From assembly GCA_018396755.1 (NCBI GenBank), contig JAGTQM010000006.1:1-64000 (forward strand): 64,000 nt of DNA, in the 5' to 3' direction. The notes below the pieces were generated by a model that had not been told where the DNA came from, did not search any database, and saw only the letters and a list, made by a program, of their open reading frames with translations. Every line of letters starts with the position of its first letter. The stretch's first letter is position 1. The translations under genes were made by a program, and so were the position numbers. Of this stretch, positions 16,437 through 26,290 are shown one piece after another. The DNA is from Candidatus Bathyarchaeota archaeon. GTDB taxonomy: Archaea > Thermoproteota > CALKCG01 > B24.

Positions 16437-18703
16437 GCTGAGCTTAGAATTGAAATTAGAGGTTCAAAGTCTTTAACGCCGTAGGTCTTTCTAAAAGGCA
16501 TATTTGCCCTTTTTTCAACCGTCCACCTATATATCGGTTTAACTAGAGGAGGCGTTCTACCGTATTGAATTACAGTGGCTATATTCTGGCATTTTGGACA
16601 TCTATCCCAGTAACTCTCGAACACTTTAGAGCAACGTTTACAATACGTTGTAAACGTCGAGTATGTGAAACATCTAAGTTGCTTATGCTTGGACAATATG
16701 TATAGTGTTGTCTTGAAGAGCATTTCACAATCAACCTCATTTGAGTTCACCTCTATGACTGGTAGCGTTCCGTAATTCATGATGGATCCCGCTTTCTCCT
16801 CTATTTCAAGCCTCTTGGAAAGCGGTATGTTGTACTCAAGAGGTACTATGCACACATCGGTATAGTATGGCTCCCTTCTAAAGCCTTGACTGTTTAGAAT
16901 GGATTTACCGTAATTGTTAAGGTCTAGATTTACCAGTCTTGATGAGCCTTCTTCACCGCATATGCTTGTCAACCCAATTCTATCTCTACCTGCATCTAGA
17001 TATGAACGTATACGTCTTAACGTTTTAAGCATAGTTGCTTGCGATGAGGCGTTTGAAAGGTCTGCACCCGTATGTATAATGGTAGCTTCGTTAAGTCCAA
17101 TCAGCCCGAGAGATGAGAAAATAGCTTTAAACCTTATATACGGGTCATCCGGTTGTGAAATGGTCGGTAGAAGCCCCTCTTTAATACGGTTCTCTAAAGC
17201 CCCCCTCCTAATACGTATTGCTTCGATAGCTTTATCCATTGTTTTCTGTAAATTTTCCCAAAGCCTCTCATCGTTTCCTTTAGATATTTGAGCAAGTCTA
17301 GGCATGTTTATGGAAACGTCTGCAATCATAGGTACTGCTAGAGTTTCCACTTCCCACTCTGAAAAAGGTTCAAACTTGAACCCGCAACTTGAAAAGCTGA
17401 TGTTATCGTTTACATCAGTTAAGTTGGCTACTATGATGGGTATGCCGAGCTTCATAGCGTCGTGTAGATTCTTCATTAGTTCTACCCATTCGCCTTTTAG
17501 AGAGCTCTCTCTAATTTTAACTATTAAATTGAGGTTGCATAATGGGATCCTCGAGAACCCTTTCTTTAAAACATCTATGAAAGCCTGTGTAAATGTTAAA
17601 ACCTCATCTTGATAATCTCCATATACTTCTCCACCAGATGGAGTTTTAAGGTTTTCCATCGTCTGGTTTAAACCAATTTCCAATCCAAAGTTGACGTTTA
17701 AAGTTGAAGGTATCCGTAGAGACTCTATAAACATTTGAAGTGCCCGTTTAACTTCCACCGCCCTCTTTCCTCTTATGAAAGGTGCTAAGAAAACGTTAAA
17801 CATGTCAAATCCCTGATCTAAATTCACTTCAAAACTGCTATTGTAGGCGGCTATTCTAAGCCTATTTAAAGCTGAGGTTAATGTCGCTGGGCTTTTACTC
17901 GGCAAGCTTGGAAACTTGCCTGCTAGGATCAGCCGTATATCGTGTTGGATGATATCTGGTCTAAGTATCCAAGATCCTAAGAGCTCTAAGTGGATGTCTC
18001 CGCTTAAATATGCGTCAGCAACATCCCTCGGTAGAACGTTTAGAAGAGTATATTCTCTTAAAACCGCTTCACCAGCTATTCCTCTAACGTCTTCAACATG
18101 CATCTTCATCATACTGGCTTTTTCAAAGGTTTTAATGACATCGTAAACTGGAAGACCGAGTCTTGTAAGTCTGTGTCTATACTCTTCAAGCCCCTTCTCA
18201 ATTAGAACTGCGTTCACTATCTCCCGTATAAGGGGGGCTGTTAAATATTTAACCTGCAGGTTTACAAGTCTTCTTTCAACTTCAAGTGAAATGGATTCAG
18301 CTAAGTCTAGGGGGACCTGTGCCTCCTTAACTAGACTGCTAACTATTCTAAATCTATCGAACTCTTCTATAGCCATTCTAGAGCTTCTAACGAGAAGTTT
18401 ACCCGCCTTCTTCAAAAGATACTCATTAAGTTCTTGGGCGAACTCTAAAACTCTAATTCCAAGGTCTGTGAGCCGGTAAGTCTTACCATCATCCGTTTTC
18501 TCGATAAGTCTAGCCTTTATAAGGCTTCTAAGGTGGTATGCAAACTTACCGGCATGTCTAGTCGGCTCTAAACCGAGTCTATCCATAATTTCACTATACG
18601 TTAGAGTACGGTTGAGCCTAAGTAGTCTTAAGACTTCAAACCTAATTGGCGAGGAAAGAACCTGGAAAACTTGATTTGAAAATCCCTTTCTAATTCTACT
18701 CAA
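16433..18703 (-). CDS. HTH - ATP-cone-like - anaerobic ribonucleotide reductase-like fusion lacking a glycyl-radical motif
   Basis: The 756-residue protein starts with a winged-helix ArsR-type domain ([20 protein letters not shown], residues 15-100). An ATP-cone-like region follows ([18 protein letters not shown], to about 205) and then an NrdD-like barrel (MINMPRLAQ-type segment, here [13 protein letters not shown] near 490). The C-terminus keeps the zinc ribbon YCKRCSKVF...CPKCQNI. Active NrdD enzymes have RVxGY shortly after this ribbon; here the text reads [17 protein letters not shown]. The radical glycine motif therefore appears lost. It may be a nucleotide-sensing transcription regulator rather than a reductase. 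The start is ATG 18703, and the gene faces umpK across a 74-base gap. Confidence 0.75.
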   Translation of the reverse strand: MSRIRKGFSNQVFQVLSSPIRFEVLRLLRLNRTLTYSEIMDRLGLEPTRHAGKFAYHLRSLIKARLIEKTDDGKTYRLTDLGIRVLEFAQELNEYLLKKAGKLLVRSSRMAIEEFDRFRIVSSLVKEAQVPLDLAESISLEVERRLVNLQVKYLTAPLIREIVNAVLIEKGLEEYRHRLTRLGLPVYDVIKTFEKASMMKMHVEDVRGIAGEAVLREYTLLNVLPRDVADAYLSGDIHLELLGSWILRPDIIQHDIRLILAGKFPSLPSKSPATLTSALNRLRIAAYNSSFEVNLDQGFDMFNVFLAPFIRGKRAVEVKRALQMFIESLRIPSTLNVNFGLEIGLNQTMENLKTPSGGEVYGDYQDEVLTFTQAFIDVLKKGFSRIPLCNLNLIVKIRESSLKGEWVELMKNLHDAMKLGIPIIVANLTDVNDNISFSSCGFKFEPFSEWEVETLAVPMIADVSINMPRLAQISKGNDERLWENLQKTMDKAIEAIRIRRGALENRIKEGLLPTISQPDDPYIRFKAIFSSLGLIGLNEATIIHTGADLSNASSQATMLKTLRRIRSYLDAGRDRIGLTSICGEEGSSRLVNLDLNNYGKSILNSQGFRREPYYTDVCIVPLEYNIPLSKRLEIEEKAGSIMNYGTLPVIEVNSNEVDCEMLFKTTLYILSKHKQLRCFTYSTFTTYCKRCSKVFESYWDRCPKCQNIATVIQYGRTPPLVKPIYRWTVEKRANMPFRKTYGVKDFEPLISILSSA

Positions 18704-18777
18704 AAACCTCTCCTCTCGACAGTTAGTATTTTAAATTATGCTGAAGACAGTTTAAATAAATTTAGGTGGTGTTCTGC

Positions 18778-19455
18778 TTGAACATAGTGCTTAGAATAGG
18801 CGGCTCCGTTATAGCGTCTCCGTTAAACCCATGGCTTATACTAGAATACTCTAAAATTTTAGAAAAGCTTTCTCTAAAAGGTTTTAAACTGCTTATCGTA
18901 ACTGGGGGAGGAGAATTTGCTAGAATACTCATAGAAAATGCTAAAATCATGAATATGTCTCAGGAAAGTCAAGATAGGGTGGCCATACAAGCGTCACGGG
19001 TGGTTGCTCAACTACTAGCTGAAGCACTTAAACCAACAGCTTCTGTGACAATCCCCAGGAGGATAGGAGAGGCTTCTAAACTGCTTAAGAAGCATAATAT
19101 CGTAGTTATGGGTGGTATTAAACCTGGTATGACTACGGATACTGTAGCCGTTTCTGCAACCGTTAAATTGGGCTTTGATGTACTTATTAAAGCCACCAAT
19201 AGAGACGGCATTTACGATAAAGACCCCTCACGATATCCAGATGCCTCTAAATTAGACAGTTTAAATTTTAAAGAGCTTAAAGACATGTTTGGACGTATAC
19301 ACTATGAAGCTGGTTTGAAAACAATAATAGATCCTAAAGCAGCTAGATTAATAGCTAAACATAGAGTTAAAACCATAGTCTTAAACGGTTTTAAACCTGA
19401 GAACATTGAATTAGCCATTAAAGGTGTTAAAATCGGAACGTTAATCTACGGTTGA
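18778..19455 (+). CDS. pyrH: UMP kinase, archaeal type
   Basis: The product of about 225 residues belongs to the amino acid kinase family. It has LRIGGSVIASPLNP at the N-terminus, IVTGGGEFAR near residue 41, ATNRDGIYDKDPSRYP near residue 141 and IDPKAARLIAKHRVKTIVLNG towards the end. These match archaeal PyrH, which phosphorylates UMP to UDP. The frame opens at GTG 18766, but TTG 18778 behind GGTGG gives an N-terminus (MNIVLRIGGSVI) that fits the family better. It lies near pyrI and the nucleotide-reductase-like gene. Confidence 0.88.
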   Translation: MNIVLRIGGSVIASPLNPWLILEYSKILEKLSLKGFKLLIVTGGGEFARILIENAKIMNMSQESQDRVAIQASRVVAQLLAEALKPTASVTIPRRIGEASKLLKKHNIVVMGGIKPGMTTDTVAVSATVKLGFDVLIKATNRDGIYDKDPSRYPDASKLDSLNFKELKDMFGRIHYEAGLKTIIDPKAARLIAKHRVKTIVLNGFKPENIELAIKGVKIGTLIYG

Positions 19456-19482
19456 TGCTTCTACAGGTCATCCAACTATTTT

Positions 19483-19968
19483 TCAACAGAGTTTTATACT
19501 TCTCCTAACTCTTTCATAGACTTCTTCTAGAGATATAGGCATAACTTTCGTGTTAGCAGTTACAGGCATAAAGTTAGTATCGCCAAGCCATCTTGGGACG
19601 ACGTGAAAGTGCACATGTCCTTCTACACCTGCTCCAGCAACTCTACCAAGGTTTACACCTATGTTAAACCCGTCTGGTTTAAAGGTTTTTTTAAGTGCTT
19701 TAATAGACTCCATTAAAAGTTTAAAAATCTCCATAGCCTCATCTTCAGCGAGGTCCTCCATATCAGCAACATGTCTATAAGGGGCTATCATAAGATGTCC
19801 AGTGTTGTAAGGATACCTATTAAGCATTATAAAACCCCTCTGCCCTCTTAAAACTATTAAGTTTTCCCCATCCCTGTTTTCACGGATTTTCTCACAGAAT
19901 ATGCAGTTCTCCCCGGGTTTTTCTACGTAGCTGGCTCTCCAAGGTGCCCAGAGTATTTTCAAAACCAT
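19483..19968 (-). CDS. HIT-family nucleotide hydrolase or phosphorylase
   Basis: The 161-residue protein has LWAPWRASYV at the N-terminus, a zinc-type CIFC pair with a later His, the segment MLNRYPYNTGHLMIAPYRHV and the catalytic triad HVHFHVVPRW near residue 119. This is the FHIT/Ap4A branch of the HIT superfamily, which acts on dinucleoside polyphosphates or nucleotidyl conjugates. It is cytosolic. It ends 27 bases from the convergent umpK gene and diverges from the XPD-like gene. Confidence 0.9.
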   Translation of the reverse strand: MVLKILWAPWRASYVEKPGENCIFCEKIRENRDGENLIVLRGQRGFIMLNRYPYNTGHLMIAPYRHVADMEDLAEDEAMEIFKLLMESIKALKKTFKPDGFNIGVNLGRVAGAGVEGHVHFHVVPRWLGDTNFMPVTANTKVMPISLEEVYERVRRSIKLC

Positions 19969-20038
19969 TTCACTCCTAAATCTATACTTCGAAGATTCTA
20001 TAAAAGCTTAAACTTTAGAGTTTTCAGTTATAGTTTTT

Positions 20039-22006
20039 GTGGAGTATAGAGAACTTTTCGCTAAGTTTTTCCCGTATAGATCTTACAGAATGGGTCAGCT
20101 TAAAGCTATACGTTTCCTATTTGAAGCTTTTAAAAACGGTAGTATTGCACTTCTTTCAAGCCCATGTGGAACAGGTAAAAGTGTATCCGTTTTAACAGCT
20201 TACATGGCTGTTAGAAGTCTCGGGTTGTCTAAGAGGCTTCTTGTTCTAACAAGGACTAGGAATCAGCTTGAGATTTACTGTAGGGAGGCTAGGAGGATAT
20301 CTCAATTCTCATCTGAGAAGTTTATGGTGGTTCCACTAACGAGTCGGAAGCACATGTGTCCTAAGGCTTCTTCCAATGATATTAAAAATATACCATACGG
20401 AGACTTCTTAAAATACTGTAAAAGCCTTAGAAGTCATGCTCTAAATGAAAGATGTAGCTTTTACGAATCCACTTTCTCCGGTAGACGCCCGTCGTGGAAG
20501 GCTTTAAAGGCCTTAGATAGGCTTGAGGAGCTTGGAGCTTCAACTCCGCATGAGGTTTTCAAGCTATGTGTAGACTTAGAATTATGTCCTTATGAGATTT
20601 CCAAGCTTCTCTTAAGGAAGGCGGATGTTGTCGTTGGAAGCTACAATTATCTTTTTATGGATGCTGTTAGAGAGAGTATTTTTGCTAAAGCCTCTATACA
20701 CCTTGAAGACATTATATGCGTTGTCGATGAAGCGCATTCCCTACCAAGCTATTTAACAGAGTTAACTACGGAGACGATTTCAACGGTCTCTTTAGAGAGG
20801 GCTTTTAGAGAATGTGAACGCTACGGTTCAAATGCTGCCGAATACTTGAAACGTCTTTTAACGGTTGTTAAAAGGCTAGGTGATGATCTTCAGGTTCAAC
20901 CGGATGAAGCTAGGCTTTTGGAAGATGCTTATCTTGAGGAGGTGTTAAGCGGTGCTTTAGACGCTAATCGGTATGGTGGTCTTTTAGAGTTCGCTAGGTT
21001 TTTCCAGGAGGAAGGTGAAACCATAAGGTCTATTAAGATTTCTGAAGGTTTACCACCAGTCTCCTACACGTCTAGGGTTGGCGTTTTCCTAGAACATATC
21101 ATCAAATCTGAGTTGTCTAATTTTGTAAAGTATGTTGAAGGTTTCACTTTTAGAGATGGTTCTCTAAACTACAGGATTGGTTTAAGGCTTTTAGACCCGT
21201 CTCCCGTAGCGTCTGTTCTTAATGGTGTTTACACGGCTACGCTTATGTCTGGAACGCTTTGGGATATGAGCTACTACGTTGAAGTCTTAGGCTTGGATAA
21301 GAGTCGCATTGATAAACTTGAACTTCCATATCCATTTCCAGAGGAGAATAGGGCGATTTTCGTAGATGTAGGTGTGACTACCAAGTTCACTAAGAGATCT
21401 GAAGAAGAGTGGGTTAAAATAGCTGATCATATTAAGGTTTTAAGGAAGTCTGTTGAGGGGGCTATGGCTTTATACTTCCCCTCTTATGAAGTGATGAATG
21501 CGATCAAACGGTACTTTGAGGACTTTAAAACCCCAGTTATGTATGAAGATGAAGATACGTCTTTTGAAGACATATACAAGTTTCTAACGGCTAATAGCAA
21601 CCCGACCGTTATGGCTGTTGCAAGGGGGAAAGTCAGTGAAGGTGTAGATTTCTCAGATGAAGTAGGATCCCTATTATCAGCTGTTGTAATAGTTGGTTTA
21701 CCCTATCCCAAGAAAACGGAGCTTCATGATGCATTAACCAAATATTTTACCGAGAAGTTTGGCGAGAAGGGCTATGAATATGCAAACGTGAACCCTTGTA
21801 TAAACGCCTTAGCTCAAGCCGCTGGACGCTTAATCAGAAAACCCGAGGATAAAGGGATAATAGTTATCATGGACAGTCGAACGGTTGGACACATAGCTGA
21901 AAAGCTTCCTGAAGATTGGCGTAGAAATATGCGAATTTTCAGGAAAATTGAGAATTTGGCTAGAGCTATTAAAGATTTCCAGAATCTCTGGAAACCAGAG
22001 AGTTAA
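20039..22006 (+). CDS. xpd: XPD/Rad3-family DNA helicase with iron-sulfur domain
   Basis: The 655-residue superfamily 2 helicase has Walker A SSPCGTGKS near residue 40 and the DEAH box VVDEAH near residue 231. Cysteines consistent with the XPD iron-sulfur site lie between them (MCPKA, FLKYCKSL, ERCSFYE, ELCPYEISK). C-terminal motifs include LMSGTL, VARGKVSEGVDF and NALAQAAGRLIRKPEDKG. It would unwind DNA 5' to 3' in repair. The GTG start at 20039 begins MEYRELFAKFFPY, a normal XPD beginning. Its last 38 bases overlap the convergent DHH gene. Confidence 0.92.
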   Translation: MEYRELFAKFFPYRSYRMGQLKAIRFLFEAFKNGSIALLSSPCGTGKSVSVLTAYMAVRSLGLSKRLLVLTRTRNQLEIYCREARRISQFSSEKFMVVPLTSRKHMCPKASSNDIKNIPYGDFLKYCKSLRSHALNERCSFYESTFSGRRPSWKALKALDRLEELGASTPHEVFKLCVDLELCPYEISKLLLRKADVVVGSYNYLFMDAVRESIFAKASIHLEDIICVVDEAHSLPSYLTELTTETISTVSLERAFRECERYGSNAAEYLKRLLTVVKRLGDDLQVQPDEARLLEDAYLEEVLSGALDANRYGGLLEFARFFQEEGETIRSIKISEGLPPVSYTSRVGVFLEHIIKSELSNFVKYVEGFTFRDGSLNYRIGLRLLDPSPVASVLNGVYTATLMSGTLWDMSYYVEVLGLDKSRIDKLELPYPFPEENRAIFVDVGVTTKFTKRSEEEWVKIADHIKVLRKSVEGAMALYFPSYEVMNAIKRYFEDFKTPVMYEDEDTSFEDIYKFLTANSNPTVMAVARGKVSEGVDFSDEVGSLLSAVVIVGLPYPKKTELHDALTKYFTEKFGEKGYEYANVNPCINALAQAAGRLIRKPEDKGIIVIMDSRTVGHIAEKLPEDWRRNMRIFRKIENLARAIKDFQNLWKPES

Positions 22007-22943
22007 CCATACGTATGAAATCCTCAATAGCATCCTCCGGGAGTTCAGCACCGCAGGCTTTGCTATGTCCTCCACCTCTACCTCCAAAGGTTTTTGCAGT
22101 CTGCCTCACGATACTGCCTAGATTTATCGCGGGGTCTCTTGTTCTTAGACTCAGTTCAGCCGTTTTATCCTTTAAGGCCACTGCGCATCCGACGCTAGCA
22201 CCTGACACATATATGGAGTATATGGCGGCTTTACCTAGGAATCCTTTATGCGGTAGATTCATTACAACGGCGACGTTCCCCACTCTACGCGTATACTCTT
22301 CAACGTAACTATATACTTCATACTCTAGTTTTAATGCTTTAACTGCATAGTCAACTAGTTTAGGTATTTGGCTCGGTTTAACACCTTTAGCCAATTCCTC
22401 AATTATGGTTTTTTTAAAGCCGTCATCATGTTTTACTGCTAATGCCTCGCTCAGTATTCCAGATTCAAGGTATAGTACTCTCTTATCGATCATGTTTATG
22501 AGTTCCGATGCAGGTGGCGTATCCTCAGTGTAGTCTGATATCGCTCCGTAAGTTGCTAATACTGCCGCCCATTTTCTCATATGCTCATCCATCCTATTAC
22601 TGTAAACCGTGTAAACTATTTGAGAAGCACACATGTCTTCCCTGTGGTAGATTTTAATTTCAAGTTTAAGCTTTCTTGGAAAGTCTATCGGTAGCGGATG
22701 GTGGTCTATGTAGACTGCTTCAAAACCTTGGGATAATCTTCTAAGCTCATCTTCTACTGAAGACCACTCTCCCTCGTTTAAAGCTATGTCGCATATGACG
22801 AGCCCGTCTGGAACATTAAACTTCTTCAAGTCTGATAAGAGTCTAGATGGATTTGTAGAGTAGACTTCTGCACGCGGATAGAGCATTTTAATTATAGCTG
22901 CTGAGCAGACGCCGTCGCAGTCTCCATGTGTTAATATTATCAT
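21969..22943 (-). CDS. DHH-family phosphoesterase, RecJ-like
   Basis: The 324-residue protein has the DHH motifs THGDCDGVCSAA at the N-terminus, VICDIALNEGE near residue 50 and the signature YIDHHPLP near residue 75. It ends in a DHHA1 domain with GGRGGGHSKACGA. Such proteins are Mn-dependent exonucleases (RecJ, archaeal GAN) or nanoRNases. The short length and lack of an OB domain fit archaeal RecJ-like proteins. It overlaps the 3' end of the helicase gene tail to tail. Confidence 0.88.
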   Translation of the reverse strand: MIILTHGDCDGVCSAAIIKMLYPRAEVYSTNPSRLLSDLKKFNVPDGLVICDIALNEGEWSSVEDELRRLSQGFEAVYIDHHPLPIDFPRKLKLEIKIYHREDMCASQIVYTVYSNRMDEHMRKWAAVLATYGAISDYTEDTPPASELINMIDKRVLYLESGILSEALAVKHDDGFKKTIIEELAKGVKPSQIPKLVDYAVKALKLEYEVYSYVEEYTRRVGNVAVVMNLPHKGFLGKAAIYSIYVSGASVGCAVALKDKTAELSLRTRDPAINLGSIVRQTAKTFGGRGGGHSKACGAELPEDAIEDFIRMVNSLVSRDSGNL

Positions 22944-23301
22944 GATTCACAACCATAAAAACGAGAATAGCCTAAAATAAATATTTCCAGCGTAATATCT
23001 TGTTTTAAGTTTAAGCTGAGAATATGTATCAATGTTGAAGTTACTCCACTCACATAAGCATAGAAATTGACCTTAATGTTGCTATAAGATTCCAAGCCTC
23101 CTAATAAGTTCCAGTATTAGACAAATATTTGAGAATAGTCCGCTTAATCACGCTTTATGAACTTAAATTTTCTCAAAAGCTTCTCTAATATACATTTTTA
23201 AGTTAATTTATTGAAAAAATTTAATAAAAAATTCTATATATAGTTAAAAGAAACCGTGCTTTAACACGGATTTAACATTGTTCCCTAATGGGGTGGGAGA
23301 T
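22944..23301. other. AT-rich intergenic region with promoter elements
   Basis: No gene is supported in this stretch. Its right end holds a TATA-like TATATATA at 23235-23242 and a short hairpin, CCGTG at 23254-23258 with CACGG at 23265-23269. The hairpin lies close to the expected transcription start of the Cys-rich protein gene and could be an operator or leader structure. Confidence 0.4.
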
Positions 23302-23514
23302 GTGAGCAGTAGGAGGACGTGTCTCGACTGTAAATGGCTTAGACGTACAGGCATATACTTAGAATGTTGGTATGGCGGTAAGTTTCGCCTAGTCCTCCCT
23401 CGATATGCACGTGAAATCGCTTTATGTGAAACCCATTTAGGGCTTTTAGAGCTACGCTATTGTAAATGGGAGGGTAGGATCGTTGAAAGCAGGAAAAATC
23501 CCGGGAGAATTTAG
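23302..23514 (+). CDS. Small Cys-rich protein, probably metal binding
   Basis: The 70-residue product has CLDCKWLRRTGIYLECWYGG at its start, then CETH and RYCKWEG. Five Cys and one His are spaced as in small zinc or iron-sulfur proteins. I do not recognise a named family. GTG 23302 is favoured because GGTGGGAG at 23293-23299 precedes it directly; the frame itself opens at TTG 23278. It stands alone before the membrane protease gene. Confidence 0.6.
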   Translation: MSSRRTCLDCKWLRRTGIYLECWYGGKFRLVLPRYAREIALCETHLGLLELRYCKWEGRIVESRKNPGRI

Positions 23515-23728
23515 GTTAGGTTTCAAAGCGTTAACGCCTTCTCCATAATCCCACCTATAGGTTTCAACGGCATCTGTATTCTTTAAGTTGGGGAATGCAC
23601 CATTCATTTAAACGTTAGTTATCTGCATCTAAACATGGTTGCCATTAAAAACCGTGAAAAGATATGTTTATCTATGTAGGTTTTCGTATTTTAAAGCGAT
23701 AAACCTATACTATAGGTTGGGGTTTAAC

Positions 23729-25468
23729 GTGAAAATCAAATTAAACGCTAAACTCATATCGTTTATACTAATCTTGACGGTTTTCATAACTTCCTTTCTA
23801 TGTGTTGAAAAAGTTCAAGCGGCTCCAGCGGTTCGCGGGCGGATCTTATACGTCTATGACATAGATGAAGATGGAAACACTTTCATATCCATCAATTTGA
23901 TTTACAGCGGTTTGCCTCGCGGCTCTTCATGGATAACTGTACCGTCCTATTTAAACTGGAGCTACGTCATATCTGGTGCCATTTTAGATAATGTAGATGT
24001 TAAAAGCATTTTTCGAAGCGGGTCTTTAGACCCATTCTGGAAAAACTTCACCTTCAGCTTCACTTCAACATCTAAATTCATAAACCTAACTATAAGCTAC
24101 AGTGTTCCACTCTACACTTTCATATTTGAACCTGATGGGCTGTTCTACTCATCCCATATAGAGTACGCTAGCAATTTAGAGGGAACAGCTGAAATAATAC
24201 TTCCACCGAATTCAACGGTAATTTCAGAAGACGTGAGTATCATAGTTGGCTCTGCTATTAAAAAGCCATCAGGTCTTCTGATAACGCGTTTTCCAAAGAA
24301 TCGTGTTCTAATAAGCTGTTCGACGGAATCAAACAGTCGAATCATGGTCTATTTCACGTTGAAAGATATGGCTCTTAATGAGGAGGAATATAGGTTGGGG
24401 GTTTTCACTTTCCGTACGCCTGCTAGGTATGTAGAATACGCTAAAAGGATTCTAGACCTTTATAATAAGAGCCTACCGATTTTTCTAGACGTCTTCGGTG
24501 TGAACGTTGAGAGTGTAACTGTAACCTTCTTCCTTCCGAGTAGAAGTGAGCTTTTATCGGGTTTAGGTGGATACGTCCCCTTCACTGGAGGTCAACCTGG
24601 AATCATACATTTGAACATATTCTACATGAGGACGATAAGCGGCTCTATAGAGTTGATAGCTTTACATGAGCTTACCCATCACATGGTCTGGTATGCTGGA
24701 GTAGGTCCTTCAAGGCTTTGGGTTCATGAAGGTATGGCTGAGTACTTCAGCATGGAGGTCGGCTGGATCTTAGGCTACTGGGAGGCTGTTTCTACACATA
24801 GGAGTGAAATTGAAAGTGTTCTAACCGCTATAGGTGATAAATATGGATTCGTACAGTCGTGGTCAATGGGGTCAATACCGTCCAACGTAATCGCGTATTA
24901 TGCAGCATCATATAAAATATTTAAGACGCTTGGCGATCGATATGGGGAGTTTGAATACTATAAGCGCTTCTTCAGAACGGTCAAAGATATGAGTTCTGCG
25001 AACGACGACTCGTCGATAATAACAGCCTTAGGGCAAGCAGCTGGTAATATCACGGAGGTTCTTGGAATATTTAAAAGATGGGGTTTCACAGGTATATCAG
25101 CGATTGAGGATATCGCAATAGCGATGGAGAAGGCTAAGGAGACAGTGGAAGATTTGAACATACTTCTACAGCCCTTCAAACTTATAGCTCAAATCTTGAT
25201 CTCTATGGCTTTAGAAGCATATAGTAGAGGCTACTATTCAAGGGCCTTACTATACGCGAACAGTGCCGTAACGATTGCTGCAAACGCGCCGATACTATGT
25301 ATAGTTACATATGGATTCATAGTCTTCTTCATAGTTAGACTAGCGTATAAACGGAGAGTTAAACCTAAACCAGCTAAGCCTGAGTTGCTCTTCTGCCCAT
25401 ACTGTGGAGGACGATTACCTAGAGGAGCAGTATACTGCCCATACTGTGGTCAACGTATTCAGTACTAA
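23729..25468 (+). CDS. Membrane-anchored gluzincin-type metalloprotease with C-terminal zinc ribbon
   Basis: The protein of about 579 residues has a signal peptide (LISFILILTVFITSFLCV) and a beta-rich extracytoplasmic part. A peptidase MA/M1-like site follows: LHELTHHMVW near residue 312 (HExxH) with downstream WVHEGMAEYF (third ligand Glu). Near the C-terminus is a membrane segment (APILCIVTYGFIVFFIVRLA), then a basic stretch and a double CPYCG zinc ribbon facing the cytosol. The catalytic domain is outside the cell. GTG 23729 is chosen because it has an upstream GGTTGGGG and begins with the basic n-region of the signal. An upstream GTG frame from 23639 adds 30 unlikely residues. Confidence 0.78.
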   Translation: MKIKLNAKLISFILILTVFITSFLCVEKVQAAPAVRGRILYVYDIDEDGNTFISINLIYSGLPRGSSWITVPSYLNWSYVISGAILDNVDVKSIFRSGSLDPFWKNFTFSFTSTSKFINLTISYSVPLYTFIFEPDGLFYSSHIEYASNLEGTAEIILPPNSTVISEDVSIIVGSAIKKPSGLLITRFPKNRVLISCSTESNSRIMVYFTLKDMALNEEEYRLGVFTFRTPARYVEYAKRILDLYNKSLPIFLDVFGVNVESVTVTFFLPSRSELLSGLGGYVPFTGGQPGIIHLNIFYMRTISGSIELIALHELTHHMVWYAGVGPSRLWVHEGMAEYFSMEVGWILGYWEAVSTHRSEIESVLTAIGDKYGFVQSWSMGSIPSNVIAYYAASYKIFKTLGDRYGEFEYYKRFFRTVKDMSSANDDSSIITALGQAAGNITEVLGIFKRWGFTGISAIEDIAIAMEKAKETVEDLNILLQPFKLIAQILISMALEAYSRGYYSRALLYANSAVTIAANAPILCIVTYGFIVFFIVRLAYKRRVKPKPAKPELLFCPYCGGRLPRGAVYCPYCGQRIQY

Positions 25469-25479
25469 GACTAAGCGTT

Positions 25480-26124
25480 TTAAATGATTTTAGGGCATGA
25501 GGCGCTCACTGGGCATTCATCGCATTTAGGCTTCTTAGGTTTACAGAATTCTCTACCAAGCCTTATTAGGAGTATGTGTGCTTCTAAATAGCTGCTTTCA
25601 GGGAATACCTCTAGAAGACGTTTTCTAAGCTTCTCATAACCATTTCTATCGCTTCTAAGACCCATTCTCTTTGAAACTCTGAATATGTGCGTATCTATTG
25701 GAAACGTGGGTTTATCGTAGCTGAATAACAGCACGATATCTGCAGTTTTCTCACCGACGCCCGGCAGATCCGTAAGTCTCTTTCTAGCTTCATCCACGTC
25801 CAGTTTTCCAATCTCCTCGAAAAATTTCGGCTCCCTCTTTAGAATGTTCGAAAGTTCAATTATTGCTTTAGCTTTATTCCATTGAAGCCCTGCGACTCTT
25901 ATAGCCTCTGCTACTTTTGTAGGTGATGCTGACGCTAAAGCCTCGGGTGTAATATTGAATTTCCTACTCAGACTATTGTAGGCTTCATAGGCTTTAACAT
26001 CTGTAGTATGTTGGGATAATATAGTAGCTATGAGAACTTCAAAAGCTTTTCTCTTGCTTAATTTAACAGAGCCGAAGAAAGCCGTGAGAGCGTTTAAAAC
26101 GTTTAAACCCCAGTTTTTATCCAC
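25480..26124 (-). CDS. nth: Endonuclease III
   Basis: The 214-residue DNA glycosylase/AP lyase has a helix-hairpin-helix LPGVGEKTADIVL near residue 114 and the catalytic aspartate in FPIDTHIFRVSKRMG near residue 133. Four cysteines at the C-terminus (CKPKKPKCDECPVSASC) hold the [4Fe-4S] cluster. The conserved lysine in LSQHTTD-type context is also present. Function is removal of oxidised pyrimidines in base excision repair. It ends 11 bases after the convergent protease gene. Confidence 0.93.
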   Translation of the reverse strand: MDKNWGLNVLNALTAFFGSVKLSKRKAFEVLIATILSQHTTDVKAYEAYNSLSRKFNITPEALASASPTKVAEAIRVAGLQWNKAKAIIELSNILKREPKFFEEIGKLDVDEARKRLTDLPGVGEKTADIVLLFSYDKPTFPIDTHIFRVSKRMGLRSDRNGYEKLRKRLLEVFPESSYLEAHILLIRLGREFCKPKKPKCDECPVSASCPKII

Positions 26125-26290
26125 TAACTGATGTTAAATTTGTAAAACCGATATAAAGGTAGCTTTCCCACGTTTTTGCTCTACATGAAAATGTTAACGT
26201 TGACTGTCTTAGAATCTCCCATAGAATGGACGGTTGTTTAAACTCTGTTAAAAACACTTATTGAAGTTTTTAACAAACTATTATATTAGA

